The translations under genes and the position numbers were made by a program. From NCBI GenBank assembly GCA_004380135.1, contig QXCR01000053.1:1-64000 (forward strand): a DNA stretch of 64,000 nt, read 5' to 3'. The notes under the pieces were generated by a model. That model was not told the DNA's origin and searched no databases. It saw only the letters and a program-made list of their open reading frames with translations. Below, one piece after another: positions 1 through 9,790 of the stretch (the stretch's first letter is position 1; every line of letters begins with the position of its first letter). The stretch comes from Stemphylium vesicarium (taxonomy: Eukaryota; Ascomycota; Dothideomycetes; Pleosporales; Pleosporaceae).

Positions 1-213
1 GAGCTGGTTTACCAGCTCCATCAGGGCGGTAGTCTGCCTTGCCTGAGCCCTAAGCTGACGCTTAAGATCTCTGACTGACTCTGTCTGGGCATTGTCGTCA
101 TCCTCAGACTCAGAGTTCTCGAGCATTTCGTCGTCGGCGGGCGGGTCGGTCTCACTAGGACCGGGCACCGCGGCTGGCGTGGCCGGTGCGTGTCTTCCAT
201 TGGCTGCTGACAT
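1..213 (-). CDS. Gag-like N-terminus of an LTR retrotransposon (runs off the left edge)
   Basis: An uninterrupted minus-strand reading frame starts at an ATG at 213 and stays open to base 1, giving 71 residues that begin MSAANGRHAP. The fragment has a Pro/Ala-rich start, an acidic Asp/Glu/Ser stretch at about residues 26-45, and then a basic, glutamine-rich segment that predicts as a coiled coil (LKRQLRAQARQTTALMEL). This layout is typical of the start of Gag in fungal Ty3/gypsy-type elements. That assignment is inference, because no zinc knuckle, protease or reverse transcriptase lies inside the window. Unlike the neighbouring repeat DNA, the frame has no stop codons, so this copy seems not to have been hit by RIP and may be young. 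Another possible reading is the start of an unrelated disordered fungal protein. Confidence 0.55.
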   Translation of the reverse strand, partial: MSAANGRHAPATPAAVPGPSETDPPADDEMLENSESEDDDNAQTESVRDLKRQLRAQARQTTALMELVNQL

Positions 214-661
214 GATGGCTCTTCTTGATCTTTTCGAAGCGTTCCAGTTGGTGAATACCTTCTATAGAGTCCGTGGGTGGTCAAAGTGTTATATAGGGTT
301 CGGCGATACTTCTCTGGTCCTGGTCCGTACTAAGGCAGGTGAGGTATTGTATGGTGGTAGGCCCGTAGAGTTGTCTGGCGACTGAGTGGGATAGTAGGTA
401 TTCGGGTAAAGACAATTTAATTCTATATAAGCGATAGAATAACTAGTTAGCAATCTAGGTAAGAGATGTAACTATAAGAGTTGATTACCATAAGAGAAAT
501 AATAAAACCTTTCTATCCTTATATCCTTATCGCTAAGTCTATTGCCATCCCGTCTATCCCTCGGGTGCGTCCTTCCGTGGGATGGTTGTGATGGTGGTCC
601 ATCCCTTCGCTGCCTGCCATCCCTGTCTTGGCGGGATGGTCATCCTTGGCGGGATGGCACA
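214..661 (-). mobile_element. Probable 5' LTR and leader of the retrotransposon
   Basis: This stretch lies directly upstream of the Gag-like frame on the minus strand. Read on that strand it starts with TGTGCCATCCCGCC at 661, carries several copies of CCATCCC and its inverse GGGATGG, and has a TATA-like GGATATAAGG. It continues as a leader up to the Gag ATG. Position and composition fit a long terminal repeat, but the second LTR is outside the window, so the true ends, primer binding site and target duplication cannot be fixed. Confidence 0.4.
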
Positions 662-1700
662 TCACGTGACCTGCGCGCCCCGCGCTGATCATTAACCTTC
701 GGCTTGTGCGACTGTTGGTGCCAACATCGCATCCTTCGACCGGGAGAGGCCTTTGCTTGTTACCTGTAACACTCGCAGAGCTGGTAGAAATCGATCGAGC
801 TATGGCTCTTGTGGCCGTCGAGAACTAGTAGGTAGTAGCTACTAATAACTCTCCCCTTTATATGCCTATTAAAGTGCTCTAGCTACTTAATACTAAGCTT
901 ATTTATTATCTAGCTATTCTTAGAGACTATAATTACTTAGTCTTAAGATAGACTCTCTTTCTTATACTAAGTAGAAAGGTAGTACTTACCTTAGAAGATA
1001 ATAAAGAGTAAAATTACTTACTTTATCGCGTTAATACCTTAAATAGCTATAACTTACTCTTAATTACTTTATTATACTATCTTTAGCTATTCTTAATACT
1101 CTACTACTATAACTACTAATTTAGTTAATATTACGCTTATTATAAAGCCTATCTTATTAAAGTTATATATATCTTTATCTAGAATACTATACTTAGCTTT
1201 TATATTTTATACTAAGTAGAATTAGTCTTCTATAATCTTAGAATTCTTATAGAGAGCTTAACTATAGTTATACTTTTAATTAAACTTAGCTTTAAACTTT
1301 AGGTAGCGCTTAATAAAGTTTATAGCTTAATTCTTACTAACTAGATTCTAGTTATAGACTTAGAGTAAAGAATTAGCTATCTCTTTAATATTATTAAGTT
1401 AAGGTAGGTATTTTTACTCTAATAGCTTTAGAATATACCTAATAATTACTATCTCTTTAGATTCTTTAAGAGCTATTAATTTAGGCGTGCAATCGCGTTA
1501 ATAGAGCGTTCTAGCGCGTCGTCGTCTAAGCGTCCTTTCTAGCACGTTATAGGCTTTTGCAGCGCGAGGCGTAGTAAGTATCACGTCTTAAATAAGAGCC
1601 TAAAGTGTAAGCTATATCTAAGCCTCTTTCTAATCTTATATTACGTTGCTACGTTAAGACATTGCGTGTTGGGAGAGATGTGGTGAGGTCTTGGCAAAGT

Positions 1701-1734
1701 CCGGCCACTCGCTTGTGCCGGCCACTCGCTTATG
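1701..1734. repeat. Two tandem copies of a 17-bp unit
   Basis: The unit CCGGCCACTCGCTTGTG occurs twice in direct succession (1701-1717 and 1718-1734), with one mismatch (G to A near the end of the second copy). It lies in a GC-rich island inside TA-rich RIPped DNA and may mark a subterminal part of a dead DNA transposon. That role is only an inference. Confidence 0.6.
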
Positions 1735-2200
1735 AAGTACGTTATACTATCTTTCTACTTACGACTATATTTATTTTAACTTTATTAGTAATATCTTTTT
1801 AGAGCTAATTTTAGCTATTACTATTATCTTACTTACTAATTTCTAAGTTTATAGTAGCTTATTAGGGGCGGGGCATAAAGCGATTAAGGACTAGGCTACT
1901 ATCTATTAGCTATACGCCTATAGCTTAAAAACTCTTTAAAATAAGATCTCACTTTATTATAGCTACCTACGCTAGCTAAAAGTTACTATAAAAATTAGCC
2001 TTTGTGATCCTCGTGATGCCTAGCGATCCGTGTAGCCGGCGGTTGAGTTCGGAGGTATATGTTACGGCCCAGCCGCACCAGATCACCTCGAAGCAACCAG
2101 AGCCAGTCATCGGTATGACTTTCCGCGTTAGCAGGACGTGCGGCGCGGTTACTACGCCGCATGTCACGTGACTGCTCGAAGTGCTCAGTAGTCTTGGCAC

Positions 2201-2263
2201 ACTAAGCAGGACTAAGCAGTGCTTAGTGATTAGTATCTCTTGGCAGAACTAAGCAACTAAGCA
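2201..2263. repeat. Cluster of ACTAAGCA motifs
   Basis: ACTAAGCA is present at 2201-2208, 2211-2218, 2248-2255 and 2256-2263, with an inverted copy (TGCTTAGT) at 2220-2227. Two of the copies are preceded by a shared CTTGGCA. Short clustered direct and inverted motifs like these are common in transposon subterminal regions. No matching second end was found. Confidence 0.5.
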
Positions 2264-3304
2264 ACCTACATTTATTATATATATAGTTACTAGGTAGCGC
2301 ACTCTTATAGTTGCTATATTTAACTTTAAAATCTAAGAATTAGTACTTAATTCTTAAACTCTTAAGTTATTTATTAATCTTTATATCGTACTTAACTTAT
2401 CTCGTCTATCACGCGCCCAGCTCATTCCCGAGAACCAACCCTAGGACCCTCCAAGGACGGACCTTCACAGTATAGTGCTGGGCGAGCGGCGAGAACAGAA
2501 CGACGTCAAGCGGCTGGAGGCTGTGGGTCGAATGGGGTGGAAAGATGGCTAGCAGGATGCGATTGCTGATGCAATATTCTATGAAATTAGCTATAACATG
2601 GCTACCATAGCCATTAATAATAAGAAGCCGCCATAAGCGACTAGCGATAGCCTTTGTATACTAATTAAATACAAGCTTAAGCTAGGCAAGCCCAAGGTCG
2701 TTATTCGTCTATCTAGTAGGTAAGTAGCTGACGAAAACCTAGTATTAAGCGGCTATAAGGTCGTCAACCTAGCTAGATTAGATACTAGCATTGCCTTAAT
2801 AGATAAGAGCGGGCGGTAATACAACACTAGAAGCGCCTACGCACGCTAGTAGCATTATCTATTCCCTATTACTATCTTACACTATAATAGCACGCTCTCT
2901 CTATATTAATAAGGCTTTGCTAAAGATTCTTATTAAGCTATTTACGTAGCTAATAAAGAAGCCTTTCTTATCTATATTATGTATATTTTATAGCTTAATA
3001 TAGTACTTTTCTATTTTTAAATAAAGTAGTTTAAAGTATAGCTTATACTTAGTTAGACTATTAGCCTAGTAACGCTCACGATCTATACCTTTAACTCGTT
3101 TAGTAACAATCTAGCTAGGATGCTGGCGTAAAAAGCGTGTAACCTAGCTATACGAAATAGGCTATTTCGCCACCGCCCCTACTAAATTTTGTATTATCTC
3201 TCGTATAGGTAGTAAGCCTCTTCTTATATATTTATTAAGATATTTTATAAGTTTAGACTCTTATTATAAGCTAAGGAGTTATTAAGCCTTTCCTTAGACT
3301 TTAT

Positions 3305-3768
3305 TAGACTGGCAAATGGGTCTAGGTTGGGTTGGGGTTGGGTCGTCTTGGCAGCGGCCCTAACCCAACCCAACACCAACCCAAGGTGATTAGTAATAGC
3401 ATAGAGGCAGGGTTGGGTCAGCCTTGAGTAGGGCTGGGTATGGGCTGGGCCATAGTAGGGGTCAGGGTTGGGTTAGTCGAAAACAGCTACAAATTTAGAT
3501 AGCTGCGCTGCCTGCGCATCATAATAAAGCTATATATGCAGGAGTTGTGATAAACAACTGTGATAATGTAGAAGCTCTATACAAGCGACTTTTTCAGAGG
3601 AGAACGAGATGACCCAACCCCAACCCGGCCCAGCCCCGTGCTAAAGTGGCCCCACCCCAACCCCGACCCGGGCCGGTGTACCCCCGACCCAACCCCGACT
3701 CTGGTCCTTGCAGCCCATGACCCAACCCCAACCTAGCCCGCGGTTGCCCCAACCCATTTGCCAGCCTA
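3305..3768. mobile_element. Non-autonomous hAT-like MITE, 464 bp, with 8-bp target site duplication
   Basis: The element starts TAGACTGGCAAATGGG (3305-3320) and ends with the inverse of TAGGCTGGCAAATGGG (3753-3768), so the terminal inverted repeats agree at 15 of 16 positions. Both sides are flanked by the same 8 bases, GACTTTAT (3297-3304 and 3769-3776). An 8-bp duplication is typical of hAT transposases. Inside the ends are many GGGTTGGGG-like subterminal repeats, in opposite orientation at the two ends. There is no transposase frame, so it must be moved in trans. The element is rich in CA/TG although the DNA on both sides is RIP-damaged, so it either inserted after RIP or was too short to be targeted. 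Confidence 0.85.
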
Positions 3769-3776
3769 GACTTTAT

Positions 3777-3960
3777 TTAAGCTAGTTTTATCTTAGTACC
3801 TTCGTAATAGTATTATTTAATTAACTTTAAACCTTTTTATAGCCTCGTAGTATAATAAAGATACTCTATCTTTGTGCGATTTAATTGCGCTAATTGCTTC
3901 GTTAATAAGATCTATGGTTGTTAAGTTATGGCGGGTTGAATATATAGAAAATGTTGGTGT
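3777..3960. repeat. RIP-degraded repeat DNA (right block)
   Basis: The same TA-rich, stop-rich composition continues on the right side of the MITE and fades at about 3960, where ordinary base composition returns. This is the other half of the repeat that the MITE interrupted. Confidence 0.65.
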
Positions 3961-4846
3961 TCCAATGTTGGGTGGCTCACATGCCGTCACGGCTCACATG
4001 CTGCCCCACTACTCTAGTCTACGCTAGTGGTCGGAGATCTATTCTGGTTTCGCGCAAGTCATATAACTATCGCTGAAACGTTGGTTCGTACATTGATTTA
4101 GTGGTCGGAGATCATGCCTATGCCATGAAGTCAAGCTAAGAAAATTGCGAGAACAATCCCAGCACTAAGGGTTGCCATCTATGGTTCAGTTTGTAGGTGT
4201 ATCAAGCAATTTCCATCGCGGCAGCGGAGACAGCATGGGCAACGGCCATTTGCACTATCAATACAGCGGAGCAGCGTCCCCTGTTCGATAGGTGTCAACT
4301 GGACGCCAGCATTAGAGACGTTGTGAGCAGGTTCCCAGACCGTCCAGTTCAAGATGACATCCCATACTTGTAATTGGTCTTCGGGACGATTGCCGACAGC
4401 CGCGATGTAACGGATTCATTGATCTGATACTTACCAAACAGCGTGTATCATGCAAAGTCACTTGCAGCAAGAGATTGACGCAATTCCAACAAATGAATGC
4501 TTTCCATAAAAAAGCTGGACTCACCACCTGTGTGCGTCAGCTGACAGGTTGAGTATGCGCCTTCATCACAAGCACCGTCGACATTATTGCTGCACGTGCT
4601 ACACCTCTAAATTATGCCTCAAGGTCGATTGGAAGAAGCTTCACCACAGCTCTACGAACATATTCGCGCAGTCCACCTGTTCTGTTGCCCAAGTTCGACT
4701 TATGCTAGTGCCCACAAAGATTTTCATCCAGAATACCGATATCGATTCTGAACCAGGTCTGAATGAAAGACCACAGACCTGTTGTCACGCATGCCTTCCT
4801 TGCCGTAGGACCTACGCTAAGAAGATTACCATGGGCACGAGAACAC
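3961..4846. other. Gene-poor spacer
   Basis: No gene is recognised here. It contains a 14-bp direct repeat, AGTGGTCGGAGATC, at 4026-4039 and 4100-4113, and two GGCTCACATG copies near 3975-4000. The right part is the 3' flank of the LPMO gene. Confidence 0.5.
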
Positions 4847-5890
4847 CTAAGGTACACATTGAGAATAATGCTCATTGGAAGCCTTGCAAGTTCCCTGCGC
4901 ACAAGTCGTTGGGCCTGTCCACGTCGTACCACCACATTGCGCATACAGTGCCGCACCGGCAGCCGGTGTTTCTGGTGCCGGCGCAGGCGCTTGGGACCCA
5001 GGTACAGAACCACTACCTCCATCCTGGCCGGCTGCGCATGTGAGTGGAGCTGGTCCTGGAATACTGTACGCCTTTCCACCCATGTATGGCTTCCCGGTGT
5101 TGTCGTAGATGCTGAGCTGGACTCCAGGGTCGTTGGCCTTGTAGGCCCCAGGGAAAGAGACGAAGTTTGAGCCTTTGTTTGTTCCACTTCCTGTTACGCG
5201 GATCTGTGCGCATTCCATATAAAACTGTGCCCCTCCTAGGTTGATTCAGCGCATGCTCTTGTTGACGGGAGCCAATGGGTTGGGAACTGACCTGGCGTTG
5301 AAGCACTATGCAGAGCGAGGAGCTCCACGCGCATCAGATAATCACCTGAAGCTACGCACGTAGGCATGGTAAAGTAATGCCAGCCATCATTGGCGATCAT
5401 GGTGTCTACGGCCCACTTACCATTACTCAGGCCGTCCTGAGCAACTTTGAACCATTGGAGGCCCGTGGTACCTACTGTTGCAGCGTTGTCTACCTTGGCC
5501 AGGTAGTACTGTATGGGACCTAGACAGCCGTCAAAACCATGTCCCATGCTTCATTCACTGTTCTAGAATGCTCACGAACAACTACACACCTTTGTGACTA
5601 GCAGCGATCGGATGGTCAGGATCGTTGGGACTCTGCTTTCCCCCGATCACATGGCCCCACCATGCCCCGACCTTCGCGCCGGCTGGAATATTGATAATTG
5701 TGCTATCTTTGTGTTTAATGTCCTTGTTGCAGGCGAATGATGCGTCATTGACATTGGTGATGGGATAGTCGGAATCGGGCGCGCGCACGCCCTTTAGCTG
5801 ACCCTGATCGACGCCGTTGACGGAGACCTTTTGGAAAATCGTGTGCGCGATAGCCGAGCTTGCTAGTGCAGCGAAGAGAGCGACCTTCAT
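4847..5890 (-). CDS. AA9 lytic polysaccharide monooxygenase with C-terminal CBM1
   Basis: This is a secreted copper enzyme that cleaves cellulose and related glucans oxidatively. Exons are 5590-5890, 5292-5519 and 4847-5235, with introns of 70 and 56 bases; the product is 305 aa. A signal peptide (residues 1-15, ending SSAIA) is followed by His16, which becomes the N-terminal copper-binding His of the mature protein. The second copper His is His99 (context IAASHKGP), which is split from its neighbours by intron 1. The buried axial Tyr is Tyr182 in [10 protein letters not shown]. After the catalytic domain comes a Pro/Ala/Ser-rich linker (about 245-272) and a CBM1 cellulose-binding module (274-305) with the usual Cys pattern and aromatic residues. 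All expected parts are present, so it should be active. It sits next to a repeat island, a common setting for fungal plant-wall enzymes. Confidence 0.93.
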
Positions 5891-8800
5891 GATAAATTCG
5901 AGAGAGATGTATGATGCTGTGGTTAGAGATTCATGAAAATGTGAGCGAAGAGAGAGTTATGTACTTCTATGCCCGAGGGCTCAGCGTTGCATTTGACATG
6001 ACTGCAATGTAGCGCACCGGCTTCATGATTGATAGATATATTACGCAATATGAAATTATATGAAGGTCATATCGGAATTTTTTCGACGCGCTTGGTGTGA
6101 AATGCACCATCCCGGGTTCAGGGGGCTTGAAGCGATCGCCATCGCAGTGCTTGTTCGGCAGTAGTAAATATCCAAGCCGAATGAGAAGAGAACCCTGGAG
6201 CTTAGACATTGCGATATATTGTATTTCCGGCGTTGTGGGATCTGCTTTCTGGTCAGTCCGCATGTTCCGTGCCGATTGCGACTAGATTTGGGTGCCTCAT
6301 AATAAAGCCAAGCCATATGCAATATATTGAGCGCCTTGCCTGGAAATCTCACTGCGGCGCTCTCACCGACTTGATGAAATAGAGACAAGATGTTTGCGAG
6401 TCTCACTACGGTATCATAGTGCCCATGAAACACTTCCGACAATCGGTGGAGACAAACAGGGCAAAAGATGACGTGAATATTGAAATTATTAGTCTTACGT
6501 AGGAAACGAACGCCGACTTGAAGCTGGCTCTAGGATAGCCATATCACCCGGATCAACCCGGGCAAAGCCATGTCCTTTCGCAGACTGAGAAACATACAGA
6601 GCCTAGCCTGTCGAACACACATCGTGCAACGTCCGATTGAGATCCCTCCTTTACTTGCCCGCATAAATATGGTCTTCAGCTTTGTGAAGAACGCAAGTAC
6701 TGTCCTAAACGCTCACATCGCCCATGTTCTACCACTTTGCACTGAAGCAGTATTGGCGTTGGACCACGTATAAGAGCATGAAGTAGTTCGTCGAAAGCGC
6801 TCCGAGAGCTGGCGCAGATAGTGTCACCACCATGACGTAGGGGCGGTAGCTCGAAGGCGCAGGAGGACGGAGTAGGATGCGCAACGAGGATTGAAAGAGA
6901 CATCGAGGTGAGCCAAAGCGCTGCCCTGTCTGTTGATCAGCTTGGATGACCGAGATTTCCAGCCAGTGATACTAACCTTCTGGTAGTGCGCTTTGGGGCT
7001 GTCGGAATAGATCACATCGCCTCTGTTGTCGACCTTCCCAAAATTGAAGAGTTCTTAGTACTGGTAGCAATCTCCCCCTGACCGTCATTTGAACTCTTAT
7101 GTCGTCGAGTTCACTGAGTTGTCGAGAGAACTCCACGTGCGCCGTGTCATCGATACCAGTCCTGCGGAAGACGCACACTCTATACTTGCGAGCAAGTCGG
7201 CGACGTATGTAAGACAACAGCTAGTTTTCATAAATTCGAAAGAACAGCCTCCCTGCAGTAACGGATACGAGCGAGTGTACAGTGCGATTGCAAGCCCCTG
7301 GCATGTTCGACAGGCCGAACCGCAGCCAGGAGCACTTTGCAACCCATGCGAAGAACATCAGAGAAAGCCAGAAGCTATACTTTCGCCATTGCTTGTAACA
7401 GCTCGTCAAACTCTTCTTTGCCTGGGGTCGGGCAGTTCATTCCTTCAATTTCGGCACCGAAAGTTGGGTGGAGCTCCTTGACACGGAAGGTCTTGTATTC
7501 GCCTCGCCTTGCACTGAGGCCGGGTCCCTCTTGAGCATTGACTGCCATTTCGATGTCGTGATTTTGAACAAGTCTTTAAGGAGCGTCTGGTCGGACGGAG
7601 CCGGGTTGCCGTCTAGATGGTACATTGTAAAACTGTGGATAACGACTGTGGGGTGGTTTTTGAGGAGCGGATATAATAGGTAATGGGGTGAATCTGGCTT
7701 TTCGTACAGAGCAGGACGCGCAAGCGGTAGATATGTTTGGGGAATACCGACATCGCACCATTTATGCCATCTGCAGGCCGCGTCTTACTTTTTGCCAGCG
7801 GCGCAGTCCAGCCCCCCGGAGCCCCGCGATTTGGCGGCGATCACCTGCAACCCCACGGTCCGGAACTGGGCTGGGCCGGTCTTTCACTGGTCCGTTACTA
7901 ATGCCGACCGTACCAACGCGCTCGCATCGCATCCCAAATGCATAGGAGATGCCGTGCAAAGGGTGTGCGTTTAGCCCCAAAGCGCACCTCATGCTGCCGG
8001 GCGTTTTCGTTGTTTACATGTCGCTGATATGGCTGTCGCGCCGGTTGTTGCAACGCCAAGTTTGTTTTCACGGTTACCCGCGCAGCGGGCTCCTGGCCAA
8101 TTCTCACCGCCCCCAAAGCCTGGTCATGGGTGCTCTTGCAGTGAATCAGGAGTGCCCGGAACGAGGCGACGTGGCAACTCAAAGGCTCATCTCGAGCTGA
8201 GGCTGCATTAGAAACTTAGGCTCTTTGCTTTTGTGGCGCAGTATCGTGACCTTTTCTTGTGTGACTTGCCTCTAGTGGACGTGATTCAGCCGCATCTCCT
8301 AGCAAAAATCGTGCGACAGTCATATACCATTTGACCGCCTCCAGTATGTGGGCAATGAGGCTGCAGAAGGACATGGCAACGAGCCCATGGCGGAAGCGCC
8401 GGCATCGCACAAGCGCCGTGCTCTGGCAGGGAAATAGCCAGTTGAGCGCGGATTCGACAAACTAACTTCCAAAGAACTTAACCATTACGGTGATTGTTCC
8501 AATTCAAACACGGCTGCAACAAGACGTGCTCAATGCCCGGGTATAGCTGGCAAAATGATGTTTTGGTGGCGTGCCTAGGAAAGCTGACGTAACTGTTAGC
8601 GCCAAAGCTTCGAAGTCCGCTTGCAAGATTCTCGACCACATTATCTTGTCGACAACAACGGCAGACCACATCGCCCTACTTGCGTTGAACCCTATCATGA
8701 TTTATTCTATGGCTACAAGATCTTACAGTGTGACAACGCACGAGACGGCATAGGCTAACAAGTCCGACAGGTGGTACCGTTAGTTGTGTTCGCAACATTT

Positions 8801-9790
8801 CGGCGTCGCGGCTTACTACTCGCACCGTACTCTGCGGTTGCTTACATGTACCAGCAGTTAGCCATCATGACTAGACCTATTCAGTCCTGTTCAAGGTCTG
8901 CAAGAGTAGGAATCCTCGTAAGAGGCATTGCCGAAATGACAAGACAGTGCCGGGATCCGTTTGGAGCGATGCGTACGCCTATGACCAATGTGCGAGTGGT
9001 TTTAGATCATTAGTCTGAGTTACGTGGCCGCTTGCAGGGTTGATGTCGAAGGGATTCCGCTACTTCATACATCTCCCTCCCAGCTAGTCTATGGCTTTAA
9101 GCTGGTGGCGCGCGCGGTCATGGCATCATGCTTTCGGTTCCTGTGTGCCTGACTATCGGGCTGCCAGTATCTGAGACTCAGATCCAAGTACCGAGTATCT
9201 GTAACCTCGCTTGATCGTAACGGGAGTTTCTCTATCTCTTGGTACCCGGGTACGGTGCGCGTGCGACGTGGGCGTCACCAATTGTAGTCATTGTATCTGT
9301 GCGTCGAGTTGGGTGACTTAACTACGCGGCTTGAAGCGAGCTTCAAACAGACCTCTAACTTTAGGAGATTTTAGGAACATCTGCTTCGCCATGTATCTGC
9401 CCAGAACCGCTACACAAACCAGTGCTGGCCAAACAGTTGCTATCCCTTCACCCGCCACGATTTCTGCGGGCTTCCTCCCCGCATTCCAATACGCAGGTTC
9501 CCCGCGGGGTCTTGCGGCCGTTGCATTCGCGAATTGGAACACGATTTCACTGTTACGGTGGTTCAGGGTCTTCAAGAAAATCATACTGCATACGATTCAT
9601 TCGACATTCGCCTATCACTTCTCGCTACCGCAGGTTCTTGTGGGAGATTATTTCTGAGTCTCGCTCACTTAGCAAAGGAGGTTCTCACCACTACTAGCAC
9701 AGGCGATTTAAATTCCGAGTTATCAACCCCGCTCACTATTGACAACGCTCGAAGAAGCGCAGCGGATCGGGCTCATGATATACTGCCACT
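5891..9790. other. Long gene-poor interval
   Basis: About 3.9 kb without a gene I can support. Many short frames overlap on both strands, but none shows a family motif, a signal peptide or a workable exon chain. The only protein-like trace is on the minus strand at about 9318-9620, where short stretches in different frames look like remnants of a coding region. AT-rich patches near 6000-6100 are moderate and not clearly RIPped. Confidence 0.5.

Larger units (their letters stand above)
820..3304. repeat. RIP-degraded repeat DNA (left block)
   Basis: The stretch is extremely TA-rich, poor in CA and TG dinucleotides, and full of TAG/TAA stops on both strands, as expected when RIP turns CpA into TpA in duplicated DNA. 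Between about 2540 and 2880 a forward frame still reads as protein-like, but it is broken repeatedly by TAG and TAA where CAG and CAA would be expected, so it is a dead transposon coding region of unknown family. Less damaged islands sit at about 1670-1735, 1990-2265 and 2400-2560. Confidence 0.75.

Noticed and set aside
3320..3760. TTGGGG/CCCCAA-rich stretches that look like telomere repeats
   Set aside because: They occur in both orientations, irregularly, inside an element with terminal inverted repeats and a target duplication. They are subterminal repeats of the MITE, not telomeric DNA (fungal telomeres are usually TTAGGG).
5891..9300. Many overlapping short open frames on both strands
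   Set aside because: No family motifs, signal peptides or consistent exon chains; lengths are as expected by chance.
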